The notes under the pieces: generated by a model
What the model was told of the DNA's origin: nothing
Database searches by the model: none
The model's input: only the letters and a program-made list of their open reading frames with translations
Position numbers and translations under genes: made by a program
Shown: piece by piece, positions 36,801 to 48,433 of the stretch
Position numbering within the stretch: the first letter of the stretch is position 1
Layout: each line of letters starts with the position of its first letter
NCBI RefSeq assembly: GCF_002443255.2
Contig: NW_019211459.1
Coordinates: 5,036,075 to 5,100,074, forward strand
DNA length: 64,000 nt
Direction: 5' to 3'
From: Varroa destructor
Taxonomy: Eukaryota > Arthropoda > Arachnida > Mesostigmata > Varroidae

Positions 36801-37814
36801 GACTTACAATGAAGGAAAATTACTTTCGATCAATGTGGCGTGTGTGAATAGCCTGAAAAAATGTCTTCTTCGCCCAGTATGCGGGTAAAGCTGGGCGAAA
36901 CGGTGACTTACTAGATGTATCGTGTACGTATAAAATATCCGTATAGAAACTCCCATTTCTGAGCGGCTAGCTTTACGTCTACGTATACGAAACGTTAGCC
37001 ATCTATATAGGTTATTGCTCCAGTGTCTTTTTTTCGCTTGATATACTATCGTATTTCTGCTCTTTGATTTTTTTCGATATTTAATTAGAGACATCTTTTG
37101 CGTTTTAGGATATTGGTCAAGTTGGTCACGTTATGTCGTTAAAATCCTTCCGTTTAAGCCTTTCGGTCAGCATAAAACTACCGTTCTTTTGGAGGAAAAG
37201 CTTTGCAGCATTTAAGGTTAATTTTGTCAAAGCGGATTTGTTTTTTGGTTGTGCACGTGCGTTTGTGTGTATCTGTGTGTGTTTGTGAAGCTGTGGCCCA
37301 CATGGAGCAGCATTTCCATAATTCTACCACTGGCAGTAACTCTGTACGGCGCGATATGACATCAATGTAGAAATCTGACATTTCGAGATCTTATCTATTA
37401 TTGATATACTCGACCGGCTATTAAAGGAAAAACACATCAGCGCTACTATGGTCGGTACCATCATGGCCGTCGTCGTCGTCATCTGAATCAGCTAAATATA
37501 GACTAATATAAGAAGTGATCGTTTCCTATCGATAAAACGTGTCATGCAACGTTGTGGCTCGACTAGTCTAGCTCGTATGTTCAGCTTATTATATAAGTGT
37601 CATTTAACATATAAAGACGGTACGCTATTCAGCCGCAGACTCTGAAATACTGTTGTCATAATCATTATTATCAGTATACTTTGTAGCATTCTTACATTCC
37701 GTCACTAAGAACCTTAATGACATAGTTTTTGTTGGTCGCGTGGGGAACCAATAATCGTTAGTACAAACTTGGGAGATATATGAACTCGATGATTACGTTC
37801 ACCCTCATCTACGA

Positions 37815-37820
37815 TTTATT
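37815..37820 (-). terminator. Poly(A) signal AATAAA of the Pro/Ala/Glu repeat gene
   Basis: AATAAA on the minus strand lies about 98 nt past the stop of the terminal exon, a normal position for a short 3' UTR. Confidence 0.6.
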
Positions 37821-37917
37821 ATAATATAGATCAGATTACTACGATTAGTTACTATGACTCAGTGCCCGGCTGGGCAGCTTAGGCCCGATCTGCAACGAAC
37901 CCGTGCACGAGCAGAAG

Positions 37918-38445
37918 TTACAAATCAGTAGGAACCACCTGTTGCTCAAGCTGAGGGGACGGCAGTTGTTTGACGTCTTCATTGCTTCGATGGTCGGGAA
38001 CCGGCGACTCAACGGGTGAATCGGATGCAGGAGTCGAATCCGCCGGCGTTGGAGGCAGATGGTCGGGATTGACTCCATCGAGGCACGTCTTAGCTAGTTT
38101 AGTTGTTGGCTTGACCGGTTGTTCAGCTGTAGGTACAGTGGGCACCGCCCGGGAGTGTATACTATACTCAGTTGATCCTCCATCTTTCTTTTGCGTGTTG
38201 TCTTGCGTGTCACCACCGCTCTCGTTTTCTACGTGGCTATTTTCGGTAGCGTCGACAAGCTCCGGCGGAGGTTCCTTACAAACGCTTTTTTCCTCAGTGA
38301 TCTCTTCAACTGAGGTGACTTCAACCTCGATACAAGGTTCTGGGGCGTCACATGGTGGTGGCGGAGGAAATGAATTCACGTCACACGTTGGGATGGGGAC
38401 GGATTCACACGGCCGGATCTCGTCAACACAAAGGTCGGTCGACGC
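37918..38445 (-). CDS. Pro/Ala/Glu repeat gene, terminal coding exon
   Basis: The exon opens after CTGCAG at 38446 and runs 175 codons to a stop at 37918. A possible branch site (CCTAAC) lies just upstream of the acceptor. It encodes a non-repetitive tail with five prolines (SFPPPPPCDAPEPC), acidic stretches (VEVTSVEEITEEKS), several Cys, and Ser/Pro-rich motifs near the end (PPTPADSTPASDSPVESP). It enters in phase 0, matching the donor of the repeat exon across a 421-nt intron. No folded domain is recognised, and it is likely disordered. Confidence 0.75.
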   Translation of the reverse strand, partial: ASTDLCVDEIRPCESVPIPTCDVNSFPPPPPCDAPEPCIEVEVTSVEEITEEKSVCKEPPPELVDATENSHVENESGGDTQDNTQKKDGGSTEYSIHSRAVPTVPTAEQPVKPTTKLAKTCLDGVNPDHLPPTPADSTPASDSPVESPVPDHRSNEDVKQLPSPQLEQQVVPTDL

Positions 38446-38866
38446 CTGCAGGACGTTAGGTTTTAGGTTAGGACAAGCTGAAGCTCACGCTTGAGGTTGG
38501 TTAACAGAATGGATAGACAGGACTGTGTCATTGAGGCAGGGTTGTAGGTAACCATACAGAACACGTAATCTGTCAGCTCTGTACGTTACATCGCATCGCA
38601 CAGCACAGCACAGCCGGCAGGAAATTCAACGAAGGCAAAGTTTTTAGGGGGAAAGGACTGAGGCACAATAAACTAATTAGAAGCTACTCACTCCCCACTG
38701 AAAATACGATGTAAAAACGATGTAAATATGCCTTGATTTTATTGTTTCAGAATTATTATCAGGTGAAATTAAATTGACAATAGATACAAGTTGACTGGCT
38801 ATAACATCCATAATATATTTTTATGATTTTATCATTGTTCTCATTATGATTATTCTACGTGCTTAC

Positions 38867-40488
38867 CGGAGCAGGGACCGTGGGTGCTTCGACTGGTGTG
38901 ATCGGGGTCTCCGCAGGCGGTGCAAGAATAGCGGAAGCCTCGTTTGAAGCAACCGGACTAGCGGCCGGAGCTTCATTAGAGGCGTTGTTAACCTGCACAG
39001 GCGCCGCAGGTCCTTCTGCGGGCGTCTCGACCGGCGCTGCTAGGGCTGCTTCTACCAATGGAGGGGCCACTGGTATGATAGGTAGTGCCTCTACAGGAGT
39101 AGCAGAGCCTTCTTCCTGGGCAGCGATAGTCCCTGGAAGAGTCTGAGAGGGTATAGCCGGCAGGGCGGAAGCCTCTGTAGAGGTAGCACGGGTTTCGGCT
39201 AGAGTGGATGCAGCTGAGGGAGCTACAAGAGCGGCTGGAATCTCCGTTGGGGTAGCGAGCGTTTCCATAGGTGCAGCCGGGGTCTCTACTAAAGCAGCGC
39301 TAGGTGGCACTTCGGTTGGAGCAGGCGTAGGTGGCACTTCGGTTGGAGCAGGCGCAGTTGGAGCTTCGGCTGGAGCAGGCGCAGTTGGAGCTTCGGCTGG
39401 AGCGGGCGCAGTTGGAGCTTCGGCTGGAGCGGGCGCAGTTGGAGCTTCGGCTGGAGCGGGCGCAGTTGGAGCTTCGGCTGGAGCGGGCGCAGTTGGAGCT
39501 TCGGCTGGAGCGGGCGCAGTTGGAGCTTCGGCTGGAGCGGGCGCAGTTGGAGCTTCGGCTGGAGCGGGCGCAGTTGGAGCTTCGGCTGGAGCGGGCGCAG
39601 TTGGAGCTTCGGCTGGAGCGGGCGCAGTTGGAGCTTCGGCTGGAGCGGGCGCAGTTGGAGCTTCGGCTGGAGCGGGCGCAGTTGGAGCTTCGGCTGGAGC
39701 GGGCGCAGTTGGAGCTTCGGCTGGAGCGGGCGCAGTTGGAGCTTCGGCTGGAGCGGGCGCAGTTGGAGCTTCGGCTGGAGCGGGCGCAGTTGGGGCTTCG
39801 GCTGGAGCGGGCGCAGTTGGGGCTTCGGCTGGAGCTGGCGCAGTTGGGGCTTCGGCTGGAGCTGGCGCAGTTGGGGCTTCGGCTGGAGCTGGCGCAGTTG
39901 GGGCTTCGGCTGGAGCTGGCACAGCTGGGGCTTCGGCTGGAGCTGGCACAGCTGGGACTTCGGCTGGAGCAGCACAGCTGGGACTTCGGCTGGAGCAGCC
40001 ACAGCTGGGACTTCGGCTGGAGCAGCCACAGCTGGGACTTCGGCTGGAGCAGCCACAGCTGGGACTTCGGCTGGAGCAGCCACAGCTGGGACTTCGGCTG
40101 GAGCAGCCACAGCTGGGACTTCGGCTGGAGCAGCCACAGCTGGGACTTCGGCTGGAGCAGCCACAGCTGGGACTTCGGCTGGAGCAGCCACAGCTGGGAC
40201 TTCGGCTGGAGCAGCCACAGCTGGGACTTCGGCTGGAGCAGCCACAGCTGGGACTTCGGCTGGAGCAGCCACAGCTGGGACTTCGGCTGGAGCAGCCACA
40301 GCTGGGACTTCGGCTGGAGCAGCCACAGCTGGGACTTCGGCTGGAGCAGCCACAGCTGGGACTTCGGCTGGAGCAGCCACAGCTGGGACTTCGGCTGGAG
40401 CAGCCACAGCTGGGGCTACTGCTGGTGCAGGCGCAACCGTAGCAGGTGTAGCTGGAGGAGCCTCGACATCCGCAGTAGGTGCCTCGAC
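38867..40488 (-). CDS. Pro/Ala/Glu tandem-repeat exon, frame broken by a 1-nt deficit
   Basis: A clear acceptor (TTTGTTACAG) opens at GTC GAG GCA CCT. A clear donor (CCG|GTAAGC) closes it, and both introns are phase 0. The first part encodes VEAPTADVEAPPATP, then 16 nonapeptides VPAVAAPAE. The second part encodes about 24 nonapeptides APTAPAPAE. A non-repetitive Ala/Pro/Thr/Glu tail follows (EALPIIPVAPP..., EAPTVPAP). At 39963-39988 one unit has 26 rather than 27 bases, a single C missing, which shifts the frame between the two halves. The exon is 1,622 nt; 1,623 would keep phase. As written, translation would run into a Gln-Pro-Lys-Leu-rich frame and stop at 39289. The intended protein is an extended, acidic Pro/Ala polypeptide. 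Assembly error in the repeat is the likeliest cause. Confidence 0.75.
39303..40435. repeat. 27-bp coding minisatellite, about 41 units in two sub-arrays
   Basis: Units of 27 bp are nearly identical within each block. A proximal block (40435-39990) has 16 copies carrying CAGCCACAGCT on the plus strand. A distal block of about 24 copies includes some 15 exact copies carrying GCGGGCGCAGTTGG. The 26-bp unit sits at the boundary. Because 27 is divisible by three and the unit lacks stops, several frames on both strands stay open for about 390-410 codons. Such homogeneous arrays are usually length-polymorphic. Confidence 0.95.
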
Positions 40489-40579
40489 CTGTAACAAACA
40501 AAGTTGAATTAAGCATGAAGGTCATAGCTATCGTGCTCAGTCATTCACTATGGAAGGGTATGTTGAGATCTCGCCTTAC

Positions 40580-40690
40580 CGGTCTCGGTTCAGCGGTGGG
40601 AGGCTCTGACATTGGCAGGGGAGGCAGAGGGTCCGTTTTAGCAGCCGGTTCCTTCGATGTTTCAGCTGCAAGTGTAGCACCTAATTCAGC
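40580..40690 (-). CDS. Pro/Ala/Glu repeat gene, 37-codon internal exon
   Basis: The acceptor TTGGTGTAG and the donor CCG|GTAAGG bound exactly 37 codons, phase 0 at both ends. They read AELGATLAAETSKEPAAK, then DPLPPLPMSEPPTAEPRP. Composition (Ala, Glu, Pro) matches the repeat exon. Introns on either side are 210 and 91 nt. It could be skipped without changing frame. Confidence 0.85.
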
Positions 40691-40900
40691 CTACACCAAA
40701 AACATTATAAGTTAGTTAGATTTTAATATGACCGTGAGATGCATCGGTGGAAATGTTTATTTTCACCTCATTACAACGTTATCAATTCCTCCGTCAAATT
40801 ACTTCACCACGCAACAATTTCGTATTTACGTGGAGGGGGGGGGAGGGGTAGGTAAGGTCTATCGAGAAATCTGTTCATTCATTACGCATACTGTTGTTAC

Positions 40901-41002
40901 CTCAGGCTTGGCTGCGTGAGGCACCGATGTTAATACGGGCCGTGGCACCGAATTCGTCCTAGCAACTGTTTCCTTTGCTACTCCAGTTGCGGCTGGTTCT
41001 GT
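40901..41002 (-). CDS. Pro/Ala/Glu repeat gene, 34-codon internal exon
   Basis: The acceptor CGTCTTTTAG and the donor GAG|GTAACA bound 34 codons in phase 0. The start is TEPAATGVAKETVART, the end VPHAAKPE. Size, phase and composition match its neighbours, and it could act as a cassette exon. Confidence 0.83.
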
Positions 41003-41196
41003 CTAAAAGACGGCACCGAACGAAACACTTAGCTCGTCGTACGTTTATTAACAAAGTAATCGGAAAAACTTCGTACACGCTTCTTACTTTTCGTGAAGTC
41101 AAAAGACACATGACACAATTCATAATGCATAGCATTCAACACAGCAACAGCAACGATTATTTTAATCATTCTCACATTAAACTTCTATCCTCTCAC

Positions 41197-41475
41197 CAGA
41201 GGGCCTACGCAGTGGGCCACCGTCGAGGAACCCATTAACGCAGCTGAAGCTACTGCTGATGGTTTCGGCGCAGTCGGCGTTAAAAGTGTCGCCGGGGCAG
41301 CTGGCGAAGCATCAGCAACAGCAGCAGCTGAGGCCGGAATATCCGTAATGGATGGAGCAACCCGGATCGGCCGAGACGCCTCCGGCGCAGGAGAAGGAGG
41401 CTCCCCGGGAAGGAGAGCTGGGTGCGCATTGGGATGACCAACGTAATGTGCAACCATTGAAATCTGGTCCGCCAT
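41197..41475 (-). CDS. Pro/Ala/Glu repeat gene, alternative first coding exon (MADQ...)
   Basis: ATG at 41475 (context GATATGGCG) starts 93 codons ending at the donor CTG|GTGAGA in phase 0. It begins MADQISMVAHYVGHPNAHPA, then becomes Ala/Pro-rich (EPPSPAPEASRP; PASAAAVADASPAAPATLL). An in-frame TGA lies 30 nt upstream. All frames from the nearest good acceptor-like site upstream (CGCTCAG) also meet stops. This therefore looks like a true translation start from its own promoter rather than a continuation of the 48.5-kb exons. A weak in-frame acceptor (ACGAG|CAA) would be needed for the other view. This form lacks the myristoylation signal. Confidence 0.75.
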
Positions 41476-44400
41476 ATCTATTTGGCTAGTGGCTTGCTCG
41501 TATCAGGAGTGCGACGAACCAATCTGAGCGAAAGGCGCGATTACAACTCTTAGTTAGGTCGAATCATTGCGCTTCACTGGGCCGAGTTAAAGAAATCTCA
41601 GTCACTAAATCTGCTAACGACCGCCACCGTTCGGAGCAACCAGCTAAAAGTATCTGAAAGACTGTACTACCCGGCGGTCCTCTTAACCAGACTCAAAACG
41701 AATCACCAGTAAGGGTGGGAGCCAGCCGAAAGTGAGTGAAACAAGCTTCGTTTGACGAGAACAACGGCGATCGTGCTATGGTATACAATCTACGCATACA
41801 TTTAGAACCAGCCAGGAACACGGGCGTAAAGCTAGGTGTTTCACTTTTACACCGCTGCCCTCGTGTGTATATTTTACGTTCGGCGCAGTCCGGATAAACG
41901 AAGAGAAACCTCTCTCAGATGGCCTTTCTATCGCTCGGCGAATAAACGAGGCCTAACTTACGGTGAATAACATACAATGACTAACGGTTATCATAAGACA
42001 GCAATACAATTTAGCAAAGACTATTAGATTAGGAGGTCTTCAAATGCCCTCAAGCGAGGTTGTCCATATGAAGAACAAAACCTCGCACAAGAATTATCTA
42101 AATTTATTATAATATAATAATAAATTATCATACATATAATATAACGTCTAGGGTACGCGTACTGCCAGTATTTGCTAGCCAGATCGAAAGGTTTTATATT
42201 CGATTACCATGTACAAATATGTATTTGTATGTATTTTCGCTTAACGGGACTTAACGGCAAAAAGTAACTGTCTTCAGATTAGAAAACGGAGCAAACTTAC
42301 TCCACTTAATAGCAAAAGGTGGAATAATTGTCATGGCCTGTTCAAGTACAGATCCAGGAGCTGCCAGATCGAATCAATATTTCAATCTGCATAGGAGCCT
42401 CTCCTCTTACAAAGAGTTAAAAGCTCAAGTGCAAGTATTTAGACTGTTTTTAGTACAATCTTAAGAGTAATAACATTAATTTTTATTAAAAAGCAACGTA
42501 TCAAAAAAGAACTTTATTATATTAACGTCTAGCATCAACATAATAAAGTGCGTTTAATAATAACATAAAGGATCTAAGTGTTAAAAAAAAGGGCGAAGCA
42601 AGAAGGTAAGTTTGCGAGGTTCCGATAAAACAAGGCTCACATTCTTTTTCTTTACTATTTAAACGAACTAGAAAATTCTGCAGTAAATTACGTCGATGAC
42701 CAGTACATAAACGTATAGCAAACGATGAATATGTTCAGTGTTACGTTCTATTTGGTATTTAGTACCCCACGTCCAATTCGGAAGTCATTATCGATAACGA
42801 CTTCAACTTTGACGTCCTCTATGCTAAACGCAGCCGGCCGCTAAAAGGCTTGCCTTAATCCGTTGAGGGGAAACGCGTACGAAACAAGCGTTCGCTCTTG
42901 AGCGCATCGGCTAAGGTGGAATGCAGCGACCATTGATCAAACATTTCCTTTTACCATACGATTAATAACCCGATCTGGCTAGCGATCTGAAGAACCAGCA
43001 GTTTGTTTGGCCGTCCTGATGAAGCGCACACAATCTAAACTAGTGCCAGTAAACAAGTGATAGTGTCAACCTAGTTTTAGGTCCGCGCAGACTGAAAAGC
43101 GACGCAGAACGAATACGGAGAAAGCCAAGAAGATTCAGGTAGTGAAATTCTCCTCCTACGACATGCGGGCTGAGGCTCTCGATGCGTCCAGAAAGAGCTT
43201 CTAAAAGTTTGACAAGAGACAGCATTTCCGTGAGCTCTGATAACTATATTTACACATGATTAAATTCCTTATTGTTGAAAAGATGTTGCATATCAATTTG
43301 TAGTGATTACCAACCATTATAAAACTCTAGCGGCGCTTCTAATACTAATCTACCCTGGTGTTACCATTAATTCTACATGTCACTACATTGGCTCATATCA
43401 GATAGGGCAATTCTATTTGCTTATGCTCGTATGCCTTTGAAGCCAATGGCGTCCAAAATTACCTCGTTGCAACAGCTATCTGTGTAGCGAGGAGGTCAGT
43501 GCCGCTTTGTTCTACTTTTTGCGACTCAACTGTTCCTACGGTTATCGCGTGTGGCTGCCGAAGCAGCTTGTAGCCTGATTGATCAGCGTGTTGCTGCCCT
43601 GATTGGTACGGGGAGTTATACCGGGCTCAGTACGGATACCGTCCTGAATTTCTTTGTGTTTGCTAGTAGCAAGCAACCCTGTGCCCGACATTAGCACATC
43701 ACCGAAATTCGCGATGACTCTATGGGGTCCGTGGCTCGACTATCGGCTTTCCGCTAGTTGCAAAGCTCTAATCACGATCGCATATAGCTTGCGTTATGCG
43801 TGTGAAATAATGAGAAGTCTTTCTGCCGAAAGCCCGAATCCCGAGCTGTCTATCGCGGGTTGTACAGCATAGTATATGTACAGCAGCGTGACTCATACGT
43901 GAGTCGTTGCGTGCCTGCGTTCTTTCGTGTACACGGCCCAAATATCACAATACGAATTTACATATTCGACGAAAACCAACACGAAGAGCATCTATTTCGG
44001 GCAGGCCATGGAGAAATCGACGAGTACAAATCTTGTAAGGTAAACATATGAAATGCTTTTTTGTCGCCGCTATTGGCCTGAACAAGTGGGATGAATGATC
44101 GGCTATTAGACAGATTACTGGATAGTTGAAGTGAGCTTACAGCTGTTCTTGCAATGTAACATTCAGTATAATCTTGACTTTCTAGCTAGTTTAGGAGCCG
44201 GACGACCCAGGAAACGGTGTAGAGGACCACGAAGACGAGTGATCGTTGTGTTGTTGCCCACCCGAAGCTAAGCGCGTCGGTGAGATTCCCCATTGCTATC
44301 AGTGTCGCTGCGTCTGCACGAATAACCGCACTACAGCCTTCATCTTAGTCACCTAGAAAATGACAATTTAATCTACAATTGTGACCCCGCATTAGCTCAT

Positions 44401-47400
44401 GCGCGCGCGTCGAAGACCTTCGCGTTACTTCAAATCTGCATTGGGGCACAGCCAGATCGAGACAGACGCTCACCGTAGGTGACTTTACGTTTGATGGGTA
44501 ACCAATGCGGAATGCTAAACTCCGTCTTGCATCCCGTTGCCACTGTTGCAACCATCGTTCATGTTAACTGATAGCGGAGGAAGCCAGAGTAGAAAGGCCA
44601 GATACACGACAAAATCCGACAGGGTGCTCACTCAACGAGAAGATGCCGTTTTACAGCCAGCCCAATAAAGCTATGCATAGGCCAGTACGATATGACACAC
44701 TGATGCATACACATTGTATAGATGCAATACAACACTGGTGCCTGTTAGGCAGCACCTGTGTGCAGGACCAGCCTGTTAGAACGGGAAATGTCTGCTTTTA
44801 GACTAGGTACGCCTGTTACGTTTGATGAAGAGGTTTGCATACATTTCTGATCAACGATTTAGCGTGAAAGCCAAGATTCATAGTTACAATATGTCTATGT
44901 GCGTATCTATTTTCAAAGGGCTGTAATAACGACAGCGATATATGCCATTAAGGGCTGTTCCCATTCCTAAAATGATTTCCAGCACTTTCCTAACCTTGAG
45001 ACACACGAGCAACGTCTAAGGGTGTGCGAGACTGTGCCAGTGACCAAAGGCAAAGGTCAACTGCCTTAAATAAAGGGGTCGCAGTCATGATACTGACCTA
45101 GGTCTCTCCAAGATTTAGACATCGACTGACACTGAATACGGCAGCAGTATTGGGTACTTAATGCTACATTGTAGGACTGGCATGATGGCTGTACGTTACG
45201 TTTACTGCAATTGAAATATATTCATCATCCACGGAAAGTGCGCCTCTACTGATATTGTAATAATTACTTTTTGGGACCTGCAGAATCCTCTGCAGGCCAG
45301 TCAAAATATGGGTTTCTTATGAAACACACTAAATGGAAATGTGCTGTCAAAATAAATCTAAATGGATCTCCAGCTTATTTCCAATAACGTCGAGTTCAAG
45401 CAACTTGAAAATCGCGATACGCCGGTGACTTCCGATCACACAAACAAATAAAGCGATTGTATTTCCCTTCAGATTTTTCCGGCAGAAGTGGCACATGCAA
45501 CGTCATTCAGACACAATACACAAGGCCGATTGGCCAAGAAGTTCTAGGTGAAGAATGAAAGGTTCCGGCAGCAATCTTTAGGGCGACCCAGGACAACGAG
45601 GACCACGACGGCATGGCAATTAAAGAGATGATGTATGCAATCACTCGTTCCGTGTCAACGTTTTTCCAAAGTGTCGTGATCTACATACTCATGCGCTTCA
45701 AAAGTACAAGCTCTTCAACTCTGCCTGGTTATTCGGCATCAGATGTTCAAAGTAAGCCAATACGAAACACTGATTGAATACGACCGTTTACAGAAGCGAG
45801 CTATCGCAAACAGCTGTCATGTTATAGTGGTGTTCGGTCTTCACTGAGGAACGATATTGAGGAAGATTTCGTTGTTAATTGATTCGTTGTTGGTCGCCGC
45901 CAGCAGCATTTATCGTTAATCAGACATAGCTCGGCTATATTTCAATGTATTCACTATGGCCGTGCGTGTAATATAGAATTACGTTCGGCTGCTTACCGGC
46001 AGCGACGTCTGATAACATCGCAGCGTCTGTATAAAATAATTGAAACGCGAAGCAATGATGTGAGCTGGAGATAGCGTTTCGCACTTGACGCACTGCTCTT
46101 GCGCCGTTCTGAGTAAACATCAGATCTGGTTTGTAACTGGTTGGTCATTATGTAGCTGTATAGGGAGAAGCTAGGAATATGCGTGCTAGCGTTAGCTCAG
46201 ATGTGAAGGCGGCAGTCTCACAGCCAAGAACAGCGCCCAAAGGCTATTTTCAGAGTGTAGCAACGATACTAAAACTATTTTCAAACGCGATGAAGTATCA
46301 GACTTCACCACACAAGAATTCTTCATGTTAATGCTTTCTATCCGCCGCACGGAAAGGTGCCATGGAGATTTCTGCATAAAGATAACTGCTACTCGATTCA
46401 GGTAATTTCTATCTAGAAATTAAATTTATATATATATAGAAATGGTAGCCTATCGAAACTATTGTTGACGTAGATGAGTTGTTTGAAACCCAACAGTTGG
46501 CAGGTGAACGAACTGGAGAATGGTAGGCTTGATAGTCGTAGTTCAACACGTGCCACGCCAGCTTATGCACCAAACAGCACAAATGTTACTACCGTAAAAT
46601 AAACAAGAGACGCAGTGAGAAGCAATGTTTAAGAACGTAATCTGATGTATTCTGACAACGTTGCGGTCATTTATGCGAAACATTTGTGTATAGGGTTCGG
46701 TGACAGGACTAAAATTGGGCTCATGCGTACAAGATCTGTACTGGGCTAAAAAGTTCGCCTAAGTAAGCGGAATAACGAAAGCAAGAAGCATACCTCTATT
46801 CCAGCAAGTCATTGCTGCTGTCTATTAGCCTTACCCATTTCATTCAAGCAACTTGGACGTATTTGTCGTCAGCCGAGAAAAACGTAAATATGAACCTCCA
46901 TTAAGAATCAATGAAGACTAAACAATAGACAACACGTATTTACAAGAACTGCAGCTTCCGTGAAGCATCCGCTTGTTGCTGGAAGTTCTCTCTAACTTTC
47001 TGCGACGTGGACATTTCGGGCGAAAGATCTATACGGTGTTCTTATTTCGACGGTGCATGTGCTTATATTAATCTTGTTACTAATCGAAGCGATCCTCTAA
47101 AGCTTATTAGTAGCCTAATAGGACCACGATGCTGAACGACAAACGAAGTATTGTTATCCCAGAAATCACAGAAAGCAATGATTACGCTATCTGATCACGT
47201 CTACGAGGATCTGACAGCGCATTATGTAGCCACATGAGCTTATGGTACATCCCAGAATTAGAAGAACGCCTAAGGCTAGTGAATTTCCTTTTGCATAGAA
47301 GGCCAGTTGTATTGCTTGCTTGGACAACTACAGATAATGAATGATTGATAAAAATTGGAAAGCTGACAGCAGTCCTTCACGATTAGCGCGATTACTATCA

Positions 47401-47929
47401 ACTTGTGTATAAAGTTGGCAACTTGTCGGCCAAAGCTAAATTTTTCCTTTAGTTCCAGATTAACCTTCACTTCGCAATATTCGACCCGGCTTATTCCAAA
47501 GTGTTCCCTATCAAAACTGCTTTTGTATGTATCGCTTACGAGAGATAGCTGGCGGCACTTTTTCTGGAAAACTATTATATCAATTTGTGACCTTCAAGCT
47601 TCATCGTTAGTCTGACTGTTCAGTAACAGAGTGTAATTGTTCTCTGTAACTACTTATTTCTTAGCCTATCCAGCACAGAACTGATTTTATGCTATTGGCG
47701 CGTGAAAACCACCTTCCATAGGAATATTTACTTCTAATCTAAACAGCTAAATGCTTAGATAGCCTTATTTTTGGCACGCTGTTTTTGGGCTTTTTTTTAG
47801 CCAGACTAGCTTACGCAGAACGCAATGTCCCTTAATTTCTCAGTTACTTATAAACATTGACTGCCAAGAAAGAAATTATTTTACCACTTCAATAACAATG
47901 ATTAGCGTAGAGTGTAAATTAGTACGTAC
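41476..47929 (-). other. Long intron of the repeat gene (about 6.5 kb)
   Basis: This is the interval between the MADQ exon and the 25-codon exon. It is mostly AT-rich with no confident gene on either strand. A 30-nt candidate cassette exon at 45997-46026 is listed separately. The 5' part (41.5-41.9 kb) is somewhat richer in G+C and would be the promoter area for the MADQ form, but no TATA box was found. Confidence 0.5.
45997..46026 (-). CDS. Candidate 30-nt cassette exon of the repeat gene
   Basis: A long pyrimidine tract ending TTATACAG and a donor CCG|GTAAGC bound 30 nt. The donor context equals that of the repeat exon. In phase 0, like every other exon here, it would add TLRCYQTSLP. In another frame it reads AAMLSDVAA, closer in composition to the gene, but that does not fit the phases. 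The splice signals are good; coding use is uncertain. Confidence 0.3.
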
Positions 47930-48004
47930 TTCTACAGCGGCTGCTCCAATAGCGACTGTTGTGACTCCAGTGATGTCACCTCCAGCGATCTCACCTTCTG
48001 CAGC
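47930..48004 (-). CDS. Pro/Ala/Glu repeat gene, 25-codon exon of the myristoylated form
   Basis: The acceptor TTGACCGCAG and the donor GAA|GTACGT bound 25 codons in phase 0: AAEGEIAGGDITGVTTVAIG, then AAAVE. It follows the MGQIRSK exon across a 429-nt intron. The composition (Ala, Gly, Glu, Thr) suits the downstream exons. The partner exon downstream is not fixed: 41002 is the first one in matching phase with a good acceptor. Confidence 0.72.
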
Positions 48005-48433
48005 CTGCGGTCAAAACAAACACCAACACACGTTTAGCTTGGATAGTTGTAGTAGACATTGAGTCCGTCCGCAAAACCCATTTGACTTGGATTTTATGAT
48101 ACTACAGATTTTATATAGGCATTATTTCGTAGCGGTAAGCAAAATAGTGTGATTACATTTCTACGGTATTTTTTTTTGTTACGTTTTACTGTAATCACAA
48201 AGCAACTACGCAAAATAAAAGGAAGTTACCTTTGCAAGACAGAAGTATTATACTACGATTTGACAGCATTTTCCTTGTGTAGTAATTTATGACACTAGCG
48301 TATGTATCATATAAGTAAAATTTGTTGTTTAGTAACTTGAATAAACCAGTAGCCCATATTTACTAGGTTAATTTAGACAGCTTATGTTAAGATGTCGAAA
48401 ATTTACCGACGGGACGCGCTGAAAGTAATTTAC

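Larger units (their letters stand above)
25003..37814. other. Largely non-coding region with a few weak exon candidates
   Basis: No gene here is supported by family resemblance. 27.5-28.6 kb and 31.2-32.1 kb are richer in G+C and have open stretches in several frames on both strands. I could not chain them into a gene. 33.4-33.9 kb looks promoter-like (listed). The rest is AT-rich with microsatellites, including (TA)14 at 28722-28749, an AAT run near 25806-25826, and a 17-nt T run at 29932-29948. Confidence 0.5.

Noticed and set aside
39204..40494. Two plus-strand frames of about 390-410 codons across the repeat array
   Set aside because: They are the complement of an in-frame 27-bp repeat with no stops. 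Neither joins flanking exons, while the minus frame does so with good splice sites and matching phases.
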